Positions 1-11,810 are shown, numbered from the stretch's first letter. The stretch: DNA of 64,000 bases from Doryteuthis pealeii (GCA_023376005.1 CM042150.1:72318494-72382493), one strand, 5' to 3'. Numbers and translations: made by a program. The notes: generated by a model from the letters alone, not told the origin.

Positions 1-32
1 CATCTTTGATAAATGTTTTGCACAATTTTGTC

Positions 33-860
33 TTATTGTTTAGAAAACACTAAACAAACTACAGAATATCTTGTGGCAGAATCAATCATATGCAAAATCC
101 ATTTTATTGTGAATATTTTTTTAAAGTCCAAACACACAACTTGGTTAAATCTATCAACCATAGGCATGACTACAATTGGACATAATGGTACACGTTTATA
201 TTTCATACATACTTCACATGAATCGCAACATTCTTTCACAAGCTTACACAACTTTTCTTTTGAGGCATGGGAAAATTGTCTGTATAGCTTCATTGCCTTT
301 TTTCTTTTCTCTTCCTGTGTTAAGGTTTGTACAAAAGTAGTGTGTAACACCACAGACACTCAATTCACCCTGCCTGTGAAATGATAAATTTGTAAGTTGA
401 ATACAGTAGTGGCCTGATGAGGTGCAAACCAAATCTATCATATCATCTATAACCTTTGCTATAACATTCACAAAATTAAAAATAATTCCAGCTTTCTTCA
501 TAGATGTTTTAATAGCAATGGAATTTTATTATCCACTATACAGGACTCAAACATAACCTTTTTTCTGCCAATCAGTGCTGGAAATTTTAATTTCCTAGTT
601 GCAGTAACCTTAACTCCATCTGCAAACTTGAATGCTATCTCAGTGAAAAAATATTCAACTAAGTATTTGTCTTGATCAGACATAGCATCAATAAAAACGT
701 CCAGCCATGTTTTACCGGTGACAGTTTTTGTACAGCACTATCCAATATGCCCATTCCAAAAGTCTCTTTAACCAACCCGGAAGCATGGAGTTCTGTGTTA
801 AATAATCTTGAGACGCAGTATAGGTGGCAATGTATAAAACAAAACAATATAAATTATCCC
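33..860 (-). pseudogene. LTR retroelement protease-integrase fragment
   Basis: Read on the minus strand, the upstream part (about 860 to 380) looks like a retropepsin-type protease region. A segment around 760-690 resembles the DTACTKTV start of such proteases, and GDGVKVT-type and VCTSSGHYCI motifs follow. Next comes an integrase zinc-binding region (359-33) with the H...H...CxxC pattern (SHASKEKL, CDSCEVC), and then the start of a catalytic core (LDFKKI, IDSATRY). Frames shift several times, so it is a decayed copy. Protease is followed directly by integrase with no reverse transcriptase between. That fits either a deletion or a copia-like gene order. The piece runs to the window edge. Family placement is from recognition of motifs, not a search. 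Confidence 0.7.
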
Positions 861-1060
861 ACAACTGGGTCTCGGTCTGCTAGCAATTGTCAATAGGCAT
901 TTAAATGTCAGTATATATAGCCAATTAACTTTCTTCCTCTTTTGCCAAAGAGTTTCCTCTACAAACTGAAACGGTTCAAGGGAGATAACTCATTATCCAC
1001 AGGTTGGGAAGAGAGGTGCCACTCAAAAAGAGAAGAAATCTCTCCGTTACAAAAATATGA

Positions 1061-1292
1061 CACATCACTCAATAAGTCCCAGGCCTGACATATAGATGGC
1101 GCCACTAATAAAAAAAAATCCAGTTTTGTCCCGGAAAACACAGACACACACACACACACACACAAAAAAAAACCTCCACAAATTCATTTTGTCCGATCAT
1201 AAATTGAAGTTGTATGAGATAGCAGAGATGTTTAAGGTATCAGAAGGCAGTGTAGTCACCATTTTGCATGAACATTTCTCAATGATAAACTT
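1061..1292 (+). mobile_element. mariner 5' end fragment, inverted relative to its neighbour
   Basis: The segment starts with a mariner terminal inverted repeat (TAGATGGCGCCACTAAT at about 1092-1108). It then reads on the plus strand into the N-terminal helix-turn-helix of a mariner transposase (LKLYEIAEMFKVSEGSV, about 1202-1255). It stops abruptly near 1290, where sequence of the opposite orientation begins. The same N-terminal region occurs on the minus strand at 2119-2010, so this is a second, truncated copy joined tail-in to the larger mariner. A (CA)n run at 1141-1164 has expanded inside it. Confidence 0.75.
1110..1164. repeat. A-rich and (CA)n microsatellite
   Basis: An A-run is followed by about twelve CA units (1141-1164), inside the untranslated leader of the truncated mariner copy. 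Confidence 0.8.
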
Positions 1293-2534
1293 TTAAGCAA
1301 AATTCGACTTTATTCATTAACATAGTCTCCTTCTAGGGTGATACACTGATTCCAATGCTTCTCTAACAATTCAATGCCTTTTTTGTAGAACGATTTGACT
1401 TTGGCCTCAAAATACGCCTTAGTTTCCGATATCACTTCTTCATTGGAGCCAAATATCTTTCCTTGGAGCATTCTTTTGAGATCTGCAAACATCCAGTAGT
1501 CGCCGGGGGCCAGATCTGGAGAATAGGTTGGCGCGGAAGTAATTCGAAGTGCAATTCATGTAGTTTTGCCATCGTTGTAATCGACTTGTGACACGGTGCA
1601 TTGTCTTGGTGAAAGAGCACTTTCTTCTCCTTCATTTGTGGCCGTTTTTTTTGTTTTGTTTTTTTGGCGATTTCTTCCGTCAAATGCATCAATAATGCTA
1701 TATAATATTCGCTATTAATGGTTCTTCCTTTCTCAAGGTAATCGATGAACAAAATACCTTGCACATCCCAAAATACGGAGGCCAAAACCTTGCCTGTTGA
1801 TGTTTGCGTTTTTGGTTGCTTCGGACGGCTTTCACCTGCTGCTGTCCACTCAGCTGACTGCCGATTTGACCCCGGAGGGAAGTGGTGGATCCTTGGTTCC
1901 ATCCATTGTCACATATTTACGCAAAAACTAATTTTTGTTGCGTTGAAACAGTCGCAAATAACGCTCTGAATCGTCGACGCGTTGTTTTTGATCAGCTGTG
2001 AGCAAACGCGGCACCCACTTTCTCATTGACAAATGTTCATACAAAATGGTGAATACACTTCCTTCTGATACCTTCAACTCCTTCGCTATCTCATGCAATT
2101 TCAATTTACGATTGGCCAAAACGAGTTTGTGGAGTTTTTTTGGAGGGGGGTGTTTTCCGGGACAACTGCCGAATTTAGGCGACCTGAGCGTTCAGCATCA
2201 TTTGTGACTGTACGAGCGCGTTTAAAGTCAGTATACCACCTCTAAACAGTTGTTTCTGACGGAGCAGAGTCTGAATAACACTTATCAAGCCATTGCTTTG
2301 CTTGAACAGTATTTTCCCATCAGAAAGCAATGCTTTATCAACACATGAAATTCAGATTTTTCCATTGTTTTGAGAATTCGGAATTAAATAATTGTAATTT
2401 GTAAACTAATAATCCGATTGGGCTCAAATTTTGACACGTGCTATTTGAAGGCTGGTACTTTATAAAAATCAAATGGATTTTTTTAATTAGTGGCGCCATC
2501 TATAGGTCAGGCCCAGGACTTATTGAGTGATATG
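1293..2534 (-). mobile_element. mariner element, 5' end at 2534
   Basis: The terminal repeat at 2485-2534 (minus strand) matches the one at 1061-1110 almost base for base, including TCACTCAATAAGTCC and TAGATGGCGCCACTAAT. Inside lies a nearly full-length but broken mariner transposase gene. This copy appears to lack its own 3' terminal repeat. After the transposase stop (1310) and a short trailer it runs straight into the inverted fragment at 1292, so both ends of the composite carry the 5'-type repeat. Confidence 0.8.
1310..2119 (-). pseudogene. mariner transposase, frameshifted
   Basis: The minus-strand reading begins with the HTH region (KLKLHEIAKELKVSEGSV). It continues in another frame through MEPRIHH, GKVLASVFWD and GILFIDYLEKGRTINSEYY to the second catalytic aspartate in FHQDNAPCH. 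It ends in a third frame with FADLKRMLQG and ITLEGDY. The third catalytic aspartate lies in the stretch around 1540-1500, where the frame is shifted. A lysine-rich A-run insertion sits before RPQMKEKK. Mariner transposases are usually about 340-350 residues with a D,D34D triad. This copy has at least two frame breaks, so it cannot make active enzyme. Confidence 0.85.
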
Positions 2535-3360
2535 TTATGAAGTCTCTTTTACAAACGATGGCCCAGATTGCTTCTGACTCCCATCTCTTTTCCTTTGCTT
2601 ACTTCAATTTATTGGCCTCTTTAACATCTTTTGGGGAGAATAGATTGTTAAACATCTTTTGTGTTCTCTTCTTTTATTCACTGATCTAAGGTGTATTTTA
2701 TATAACCAGATCCACCACCTTAAGGAACATGAGTGACCACATTTTGGGATGAACTAATTAATTTGACATCTCAGAGTCAACTGATTAATTTCTTCCTCTA
2801 TTTTCCAGCATCGTCGGATCACGTGACTTTAGTTCAATGAAAACCTGGGTTATCGCCTGTCACTCAAACTCATCTGACCTAATGTCTCTGAGTACAATTT
2901 CTATTTCCCTTTTCAAATTCTACGCTACTCTTAAAATAACATTGACATAATCTATTATTTAACACTTATTGCACAATCTGAAAGAGACATGCACATGATG
3001 TACTGTACCCTTTTCTTGAGGCCATGCAATGCATTTGGCTTAGGAGTCAATCTGAAATTTCTATTATTTGTTTTTAACAGTTAACTCTTTAAAACAGTCA
3101 CCAGAGATTCATGAAAGATTTCTGAAGAATGAAACTTTGAATCTCCATTCAGTCAAATTCTTTAACCCTTCAGAAACTAAAATAAAACTCAGAAATTGAC
3201 TTTGCAGATTAATTCTGTTTCCATGACAACCTATTTTTTAATTTTTTAAAAATCAAATGAGCAAATGTTGAAGACCCCCCCCCCTCTATGATATTAACAT
3301 TTTTTCAATTTTTTAAAATGAAATAAGCTATTTCTCTGAATTTTTGAGATGAGGCTTGAT
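2535..3360. other. no gene seen
   Basis: AT-rich, frequent stops in all frames, a poly-C run at about 3275. No feature recognised. Confidence 0.5.
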
Positions 3361-3789
3361 AATTTGTATTATTTGTATTATTTGGACTCATCTTTATTGT
3401 TATCTACTCAATGTTTCAGCCATGACCGGGTAAAAGTGTTTAACTGTGTTAAGTATTCTATGTTATCGCCCTTGGCCATGATTGAACCTGCAACCTAGAG
3501 ATGGTTGTCACTTAGAATTGTATTAACTCAACCCTCATATCCATTGCACCATGTGTCCAACTGGTTAACGGAATGAGAAGAGTCTACTCTCATAGATTGA
3601 ATAAAGGGTTCAGTTCCAAGTTCGGTAAAGGCTTCCGAGTTTGACAAGACAGTTTGAAGAGAATGTTCCCGTGTCCGAGAAGGTTCTCGAGTTCGACAAG
3701 AAACACCTGAAGAGGCTGGAGGGCACATCGACTGAAACGTTGTGTAGATAACAATAAAGATGAGGACAATAATTCAAATAATACAAATA
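3361..3789. mobile_element. fold-back element with tRNA-like core
   Basis: About 60-base arms at 3361-3420 and 3730-3789 are inverted copies of each other; both contain TCTTTATTGTTATCTAC and a GTTTCAG motif. On the minus strand the centre has TGGTGCAATGG (3541-3551), a perfect match to the tRNA A-box pattern, and GGTTCAATC (3480-3488), close to a B-box. Box spacing is about 63 bases, as in tRNAs with a long variable arm. It may be a SINE-like unit captured inside a non-autonomous inverted-repeat element. Confidence 0.55.
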
Positions 3790-4282
3790 GAATAAGCTAT
3801 TCGTTATAAAATTAAGTTATTAATGAACGCTGGAAACTTCACTAAAATTGGACAATTCCCTGTTTTTTGGTAATTGGTTTAAAATTTAAAAAATAATTTA
3901 GTACCTTTCTTGAGTAAAATTGCACATACTTACTAATCATCATTACACAAGCGAATGATTGGTTTCCTTAGAAAGAAAATTACTAAATTAAAAACCGAAA
4001 CCTGAAATCGATACCAAAATCAAAATTGCCAAACCACCCAACTCTACTGCCATATATACGGCAATTTGTGCAAATAATCTAATGGTTTCACTGAAAGAGC
4101 ATCAAAATGTGCCACATACTGAAATTCACAATGAATTATTCAAATATCACATGAATGAATCTGCAATCGAGAAGCTAGCCTTTTGAGTCATCTGCATGTA
4201 AATGGGCATGCAAATCTTAATTGAAGAGATGGTATTATCCTAACAAGAATCGAAAATAATCATGCATGCATGAAAGTCACGT

Positions 4283-4327
<45 letters not shown>

Positions 4328-5210
4328 CTTTTTGTTCATCCATCCACTCAGTCGTAAAAGTTTGCAGAAAATATTTAAGTGGTAAATCTGCCCATAATGT
4401 TTAAATGGTGTTCTCTTTTATCATTGATAACTGAATCAGAAAATGTTACATTTTAATTTTTATTACTTGCTTTAGTTTTGTACATAAGTAAATCTAGATC
4501 AAATATATACTCGTACTCTTGAAATTGCTCGCAAGAACCGTCGTAAAGAACCGTCAGTATTTGGAAATCAATTCATAATTTGATTGTGAAGTGTCAATGG
4601 TAGGTTTTTATTAACGTCCTTTTCTCCCTCAATTCTTTTTTGTGAGATCATCAGCAAACCACCAAACTGCAATATATTCCGACAATGCAACCAGACAAGA
4701 CTAGAACAGCAAGACTAGTCAAAATCACTATTTGGAACCAGCGATGTCGTCGTTGTAAACGCTGGAATAAAAATGTGATATGAAAAATAAGTACGTCATA
4801 TTATAAAGGTTTGATATGAAAATATTATAATTATTGTTCCATCACTTAGAATCATGAATTCATAAAAAAAACCCAGATCAATTGAGTGAGATGTCTACAA
4901 GGAAATTGTAGCATACAGTAATTTTACTTTGTATATATTGAAAGATAGGGTCGGCCTAAGGGTTCCTGGTACTATGATCAAGCTGAACTTAGGAACCTAA
5001 TCATAGCATCATTTTATATATTTATGTTTTACAGTGAAAATATAACAAGTTTATTGCATTAATCAGATCAAGCAAATGGTACTGGCTGAGTATTTACTTA
5101 AACTTTAGCAAATTATACCATGTCTGAGAGTTCCTGATTCGGTTTTCGTGGGTTATTTAATGCCAAAGCCATCATTGTAGAAGAACAGTAATAGTATTGT
5201 TTAACCAATA
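3790..5210. other. no gene; dispersed repeat fragment and TA repeat
   Basis: Bases 3785-3900 resemble 11170-11300 (shared AAAATTGGACAATTCCCTG), so they are a dispersed repeat. A (TA)n run lies at 4282-4325. Nothing coding is seen. Confidence 0.5.
4282..4325. repeat. (TA)n microsatellite
   Basis: A dinucleotide run of about 20 TA units with one phase break. Confidence 0.9.
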
Positions 5211-5330
5211 GGTGGGGGGTGAGGTGACTCATCTTTTGAAAGTAAATGCAATAGCTCGACTGGAGTTCGAACTCACTACGATGTTGCAGTCCAGCACGTT
5301 AGCCGCTATGCCACGGGACCTCCCACCCCG
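5211..5330 (-). mobile_element. tRNA-Cys-like SINE head
   Basis: On the minus strand TGGCATAGCGG (5313-5303) is an exact A-box pattern and GAGTTCGAACTC (near 5272-5261) a good B-box, about 41 bases apart. If the A-box T is taken as tRNA position 8, then positions 34-36 read GCA preceded by T33, as in tRNA-Cys. The flanking sequence does not fold as an intact acceptor stem, so a tRNA-derived SINE is more likely than a working tRNA gene. Confidence 0.6.
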
Positions 5331-6348
5331 AAAGTTCCTGATTGTCAGTGTTAGGATTATGACAGCTATAAGTCGGTGTAATGTGACAGGAAGTTATCTT
5401 ATCTTGGATGTCTTGGTTTGGATGTCTTATTTGATCTCTCAACACATCTCACTTCTCTCATCTCGTAATCGTTGGTCACGTGAGAAACGAGACCTCTTTT
5501 CTCAAGATCTCTTTGGTCATGATTAGGTGAAGTGAACACCGATTCTTATCTCTCGCCCGCAAGATAAATCCTATTGGCAAATAATGGCGATGAAGACCCT
5601 TCAAGTTCTTTGCATTACCTTTTCTATTGCCAAACATTTTTAGTTGTTCTTTCGAGCATTATGTACAATTCAACTTTTTGGGACATATATTACATATTAT
5701 TACAGTTTGGCATGCTGTTGTGTATTAAATACCCATATGTTTACTGTTCATATGAGTTTGTTTTTGTCTTTCCTTACCAAATATTCAGTGTTAATGTATC
5801 CATGAATACAATGATGCAATATACTGATCTACTGTCTGTTATATATCAATAATGCCCAGTTCTTATATCGGAACACAAAGATCACGAAGAGGGCACAGAG
5901 AGGAAGATAGAATAGTTAAAATAACAACATATAAAATGGAAGGCAAAAAGTTGCCACCTCGTCTTACAGCTGTTTTTTTTACTCCCAGTATTCTGACTTC
6001 TCTTCTGTATAATTCTTGTGTTGGCTGTTTTTATTCTGTAAAGTTAATTTTCTTATTTTTCCATTTGTATATAGAATGACCTACTGTCTCAGACACATGA
6101 CAGGCTCCCCCTAGTACTTGGCAGCCTGGGATACAGTTCATGTTACTCAGGACAACAGCCAGTTATAAGCCTGGTCTCTTTACAGAAACCGGTGAATCAC
6201 AAAAATGCTGTCTTGAAAGAATTTCAAAAATTAAAAAAAAAAATAGGCATTAAAATCCTATTTTAGATACTGTTATTAAGCAAATCATATTGAAAAAAAT
6301 TCTCTCTTCACTTTTTCTTTTCACACGTTTATCATTTCTGCTTACCCC

Positions 6349-6398
<50 letters not shown>

Positions 6399-8309
6399 CG
6401 CACACCACAGAACGGGAACAAATACACCCACATAGGTACACCTAAAGTTTAAGCAATAAATAAATCCATGTACTCACAGTGACGATAGGACAAGTGGATA
6501 CTTCCTGGAAAATGATAGCGTGGAATTGCCTAAAAATAATTATACGTATATGAAATGTAAGAAATATTTTTGTATTTTATATTTTTGTGATATAAGTTCT
6601 TCATATTTAAAATTAAGTTTTGAATGGAAATAATTTATCAACCTCAAATCAACAAGTGAAATTCAATAATTTTCTGGTCAACAAAAATACAACAGTTGTG
6701 TTGAATTTGTATTATGCTTCAACGATGAGGATCAAATTAAAAAGTCAGTCATTAACGTTCTTGATTGCGATTGTTAATCAGTCAGAGTTTTGGAATTTAG
6801 CTGAAGTGAAAATCTTTGCAATATCAAACTTTAAATACAGTGAAACTATGGTAAATATTTTATTTCCTATGGATATATTTCAAGCATTTGAATAATATAT
6901 AATGTTCATAATCAATAGTATAGACTAAAAATGGATTTTTGATTTGTTAATTTTGTAGTTGCACTTGTTAACTTTGATTTTTCAGACACTAACGAATCCA
7001 ATTTGTGTGTGGTCTGGTAATAAATTGATATTTACAGAAAGCAACTTGAGTCAGAATTTAAGAGAAGAAGAGAATTTAAAATGAAAAAAAAAAACAAAAC
7101 AATCAATGGAAATTTTATTCTTGGAAAATGGTTCTCTGAAGCAGGAAAATTGCTATTCACTTTGTGGATAAAGTGTGCAGTGTTTTTGTGGACCACGAGG
7201 GTTAATTTTAGAATTGTTGGAGGGATTGGCCGAAAGCTTGGGCCTACTGCTGCTATTTTGATGGGAGGGGATTAGGGACTCTTGGGTAGTGGAGCAGAGA
7301 CGGTTAAAGTCGGCCTTTTTTTTTTAATACTGTCGAGCATATAGACAGAACGTATCTCTGCCGAACTCCCGGTCTGCGCTATGGAGACTTTTATTTTTGG
7401 GGATCATAGGCCTCACAGGAATATTTTTAATTCAAAATTACCAAAAGATTCCTTAGAGAGTCAAAACTAACGGGCATGGTGTTGTAGAAGAGAAAATATA
7501 ATTCCTTAGCCGTCGTAATGAGAAATTTGAATCCCTGGTTATCGATAAAAAAACATTCCACTTTGGAGAATTTTTTGTGTGAAACTTCTTGTCGAAGTAA
7601 TTTACCTTTTTTTGTATAAGGTACCCTTCGTGGTAGGAATGCATAGAGCGATGTAAAGCAATATGCCTGTGTAATTGTACCGGTCCCATTGATTGGCGAA
7701 TAGAATAAACTTAAGCCTTGTTGCTGATGCTGGAGTCATGCACATGCTAGTGCCTTATGCCATGATATGGATAAAGCAAAAGAAAATACTCTTGTCAGGA
7801 AAGCAACAAAGAGCCTTTATCACCCTTATTAGAAAATGAGATTGTTTATAAAGAGATCAAAGACAGTAGTAGAGTAGTTGTTTTGTAGATTCGGACAGCC
7901 ATCGCTATTATTTTCCTGAAAGGAGACTAGATATTTTGAATTGTCATTCCAACCACATGAAGGAAAAAGATGGTACTATTAAGTCTTGGGTTCTGCTCAG
8001 ACGAGTTCAAGCGAGCTAGAATTCCTTGAAGTACCGCAGTTCGAACGCTCCACCATCATTTTAAGTAACAAAAGTTTGTACCTTGATTTTAAAGTAAACT
8101 GTCACTGTTAAGTGATGATACTCCTTAGTGACTTACTGAAGTTGAAGTGGGATGAGAACATTTTCTCAGACTACCTTCTCATTTGGAACAAAATGTATTC
8201 AATACCTTGTGGCATAGAATCGTTTCATAGGTTTGTGTAGACACTTCTATTCTAGACTCTGATAGTGCTTTGGGATGCCTCACGAAAAGCATTTGTCTTT
8301 CAGAATGTG
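5331..8309. other. no recognisable gene
   Basis: ORFs here are short, unconserved-looking and low in complexity. A (CT)n repeat is at 6349-6397. No domain or motif recognised. Confidence 0.45.
6349..6397. repeat. (CT)n microsatellite
   Basis: Long CT run with one TCCT interruption. Confidence 0.9.
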
Positions 8310-8450
8310 TGTTGTAGAGGAGTGAACATCCCTACAAGATGGACTGACCCAGAGCCATATAATAGTCGACGCAGCAGTGACAGAAGTCCGAAATTATTCG
8401 AACGAAATTACTGCGTCAACTCCACCCATTTGAACCTCCTTATTACAACA
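8310..8450 (+). mobile_element. LTR, internally deleted copy
   Basis: It begins TGTTGTAGAGG and ends TTATTACAACA, the terminal inverted bases of an LTR. It is followed at once by GATTGGCGACGAGG, which looks like a Gypsy-type primer-binding site. It matches the minus-strand LTR at 8742-8491 over its first about 135 bases. It lacks the roughly 110-base stretch that in the other copy carries the polyadenylation signal. Confidence 0.7.
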
Positions 8451-8490
8451 GATTGGCGACGAGGGTGGGATCTCATCCTCGTCGCCAATC
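8451..8490. repeat. palindrome of two primer-binding-site regions
   Basis: GATTGGCGACGAGG is followed by a 12-base centre and the exact inverse CCTCGTCGCCAATC. With the last bases of each LTR the perfect arms reach 20 bases. It is the point where two oppositely oriented LTR ends meet. Confidence 0.85.
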
Positions 8491-8742
8491 TGTTGTATCC
8501 TTGAGGAGGAAAAAGATACACAGAGAACACAGGATGCGTGAATATGTATTTATTCAGCACTTTTAACATAGAACAAGAAGTAGTACAAACACAAGATAAA
8601 CGTACAAAATAAGGAGGTTCAAATGGGTGGAGTTGACGCAGTAATTTCGTTCGAATAATTTCCGACTTCTGTCACTGCTGCGTCGACTTTTATATGGCTC
8701 TGGGTCAGTCCATCTTGTAGGGGTGTTCACTCCTCTACAACA
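8491..8742 (-). mobile_element. LTR with TATA box and poly(A) signal
   Basis: On the minus strand the LTR runs from TGTTGTAGAGG (8742) to GGATACAACA (8491), 252 bases. It contains a TATATAAAAG-like TATA motif near 8697 and AATAAA near 8550. The next bases, GATTGGCGACGAGG, resemble the primer-binding site seen after the plus-strand copy. No coding region of this element is present. Confidence 0.75.
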
Positions 8743-8800
8743 GTCTGCAAAGATAATAGTTTCTAAAGTAGTATTTCTTGTCATGAAATATATAACTTGC

Positions 8801-9000
8801 NNNNNNNNNNNNNNNNNNNNNNNNNNNNNNNNNNNNNNNNNNNNNNNNNNNNNNNNNNNNNNNNNNNNNNNNNNNNNNNNNNNNNNNNNNNNNNNNNNNN
8901 NNNNNNNNNNNNNNNNNNNNNNNNNNNNNNNNNNNNNNNNNNNNNNNNNNNNNNNNNNNNNNNNNNNNNNNNNNNNNNNNNNNNNNNNNNNNNNNNNNNN
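8801..9000. other. assembly gap, 200 N
   Basis: Exactly 200 undefined bases, a typical scaffold placeholder whose true size is unknown. Confidence 0.99.
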
Positions 9001-9037
9001 ATCAACAAAAAATTTCGGTAAATTATTACGATATATT

Positions 9038-9517
9038 GGCTGACTGACTTAGGTCGGAAAATTAAAACGGGAAGTTTTTTGGTGGTACCCAATGACAGTT
9101 TAACTACAGTCTATGAATTAACATTTTGCGAATTGGGTTACGGTTTTAGGGGATTAAGGTTTATTTTTAATTACGTATTGCTTAAAAAAATAAAAAAAAT
9201 TACTATACATTTAATGTTGAAAAATATTTTTTTTAAAACTAAGTTTAATTGAAATTATACATTGCAATACTTAACACAAACAACTGTCTCAATAATAGAT
9301 TCAATAATTAATTTCAATGGTTAATTAAATGTATAGTAATTTGGTTTTTTTGTTGTTTATTTTTTTAAAAATTAATACGTAATTAAAAACAACCTTAATC
9401 CTCTAAAACCGTAACCCAATTCGCAAAATGTTAATCCATAAACTGTAGTTAAACTGTCATTGGGGACCACCAAAAAACTTTCCGTTTTAATTTTCCGACC
9501 TAAATCAGAAGTCAGCC
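9038..9517. repeat. long inverted repeat (MITE-like)
   Basis: Arms of about 180-195 bases (9038-9218 and 9322-9517) are near-perfect inverted copies around a 103-base AT-rich centre. Both carry TAGGTCGGAAAATTAAAACG and AACCCAATTCGCAAAATG (or their complements). No ORF. It looks like a fold-back or MITE element beside the assembly gap. Confidence 0.8.
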
Positions 9518-10054
9518 CTGTTGTTTTCATTCCCTGACCTGTAATTTTGATCTTTGGTCGTCCAGGCCTCCTGTCCTAATTTACACTATTGTTTTAGAGA
9601 GCCGATGTCAGACAAATTTCGGGCCAACTTGGATATTTTACGAGTCGTGTTTTTGTCGCTTTTCTAAAAATTATTTGAAATTTGAGTATTGTAAAAATTC
9701 AATTGAAATTTGTACAAATTCAATCGAAAAAAAGTTTTTTTTAAAGGTCGGGGACAGTGTAAAATACAAAACACACAGAGCGTACGGCGTATGCTCCGTA
9801 TGATTGATTTTACCCCCCCCTCTTTCCTAGTCATAAAATACAAATACAAATAAGACCTCAAATGTCACCTTTATTAATACAATCTAAAATCATTCGAATT
9901 TCAAAAATCAAAATAATCAATACAATCAAACTAAATAATCAAACAAGATTTTTTTAAACATAAAAACAAAACAAAACATAAAATCAATTTGAGTCGTTTT
10001 TGTCGACAAATTAATGTAGATATTTTACACGCCCTCCTCCGATTTTATTGGTAA
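9518..10054. other. no gene seen
   Basis: AT-rich with poly-T and poly-C runs; no feature recognised. Confidence 0.5.
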
Positions 10055-10400
10055 ACATTTTCAAGATAATATTAACCTTTATGCAAGTTTCATCGTGTTA
10101 AATATAGGAGGGGGGGTAAATTTAACAGGTGATACTTATTAATTTAATAGGTATCACCACTTTTCCCTGTGAAATTTACCTCTCCTCCTATATTTAACAC
10201 GATGAAACTTGCATAAAGGTTAATATTATCTTGAAAATGTTTTGTCCATTCGAAAGAAGAAACATTAAAGTAATTTCTGGTGATCTAAAAAAAAAAAATT
10301 TTTCAACTTACGGAAATAATGAAAATTATGAACGAAAAGCAATGTTTACATTTTTGCACCGTTAAATTTAGTCATGTTCAAAAAGGGACATAACTCCTAT
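10055..10400. repeat. small member of a fold-back repeat family
   Basis: Arms at 10055-10136 and 10150-10240 are inverted copies with AACCTTTATGCAAGTTTCAT and a G-run before GTAAATTT. The arm and the following bases to about 10400 match parts of the large fold-back element at 41058-43338. Confidence 0.75.
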
Positions 10401-11810
10401 TTTGTTTAGACCGGGTTATATCTCTTAGACCATTTTTATTAATGATAATGTTTCTCCGAGAAATTTTTATGGTTGCCCTAAATTGCTATTTTTTTACTAT
10501 CTCGTATGTTTTCACAAATGGGTATTTCGAAATAAAAACATTGGAATTTCTATCCAATATCTTAAAAAATATTTTTCTTGGCAGTGTATCCAAAAAGACG
10601 TTTCTCTGTAGCAATTGATGTATTTATTTAGAAAGGGGGGGAACTGTGCCCGTTTTGTCATCCATAGTTGAAATTGACGATTTAAAAAAAAACTATATTA
10701 ATTATATAAAAATCTTGGAAAATATGCAGCACATAATTTCGCACTTTCTAATTTATATTTTTTGATAGATTATGTTTATGCCTATCTTTGGTCATTTTTT
10801 AAAGTTGGTCATAGATAGTGACAGGCATTCAAAATTGATCTTGAAATTTTTAAGATAGTAAAAAACTCATTTTAACTTAGATAAGATACATTTTTTTGCA
10901 TCAATTCAAAGAACAATATTGTTTTTAAAACTACAAAAAAAAAAAAAAATGCTACATGAATTATTTTTTGAGTTTTAAGAAAATAACTTTTAAATTTTCA
11001 AGTAACTTTTTTCAGGTGCTGAAATTTAAAAAAATATTTTTTTTATTTTTAATGTAGTCTTCTGAATTTGATCTTTCTAGAAATGTAGAAAATTAGGGAT
11101 AGGAAATTTATTTAATTCAAATGACCTATTGGTTGAAAAAATCCCTACAATCATAATTGATAAAAACATTTTTTTAATAAAATAATCTATTCATTATAGA
11201 ATTACGTCATTAATGAATGAAGTGCTGAAAATTTAATTAAAATTGGACAATTCCCTGAATTTTGGTAATTGTTTTAAAATTAAGATTCTACATTTTTTAT
11301 TACCTCCCTTGACAAAGAATACACCTGCCTAATTGTTATGATTAAGAAATTCAAAGAAATTTGTTTTTATATGAAAGTTTAGGCTCTGTTCTTAGGGGAA
11401 GAAATTAAATGATTATTTACAATTTTAATTTCTTTTATAAAAGTTTAAAGAAAGAGGGAGGTGTTGCCATCCCAATATTTTGGCCATATCTAGTTCTCTA
11501 GTGTACTTTATTGAAAATAGATTGCTTAGTACAACAGGCCAAAACCATTATTTATCATAGATTTTGTTTTCAGAGGTGTTCATTTTCAAAATGTCTTTAT
11601 TGAGACCATCTTGTCAATAAGCAAAGCAGTTTTAGCTTTGTTTAACTCTAACACTGACTATTAGATTCAGATAGATTCAAGTGTCTAATAACATGTAGCA
11701 TCTATTAATAATGAAGATTCATCTCAATTTGTCGGTAAATGAAACTATGTCTCAGCTTATGTCACATTACCTAAAATCATTAATACATAGAATAAAGATT
11801 TATTATTATT
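10401..11810. other. no gene; dispersed repeat at 11165-11330
   Basis: Very AT-rich. Bases 11165-11330 match 3785-3900 and, more weakly, a stretch near 44880. Nothing coding seen. Confidence 0.45.

Noticed and set aside
8723..9092. ORFs across the N gap
   Set aside because: They consist mostly of undefined residues.
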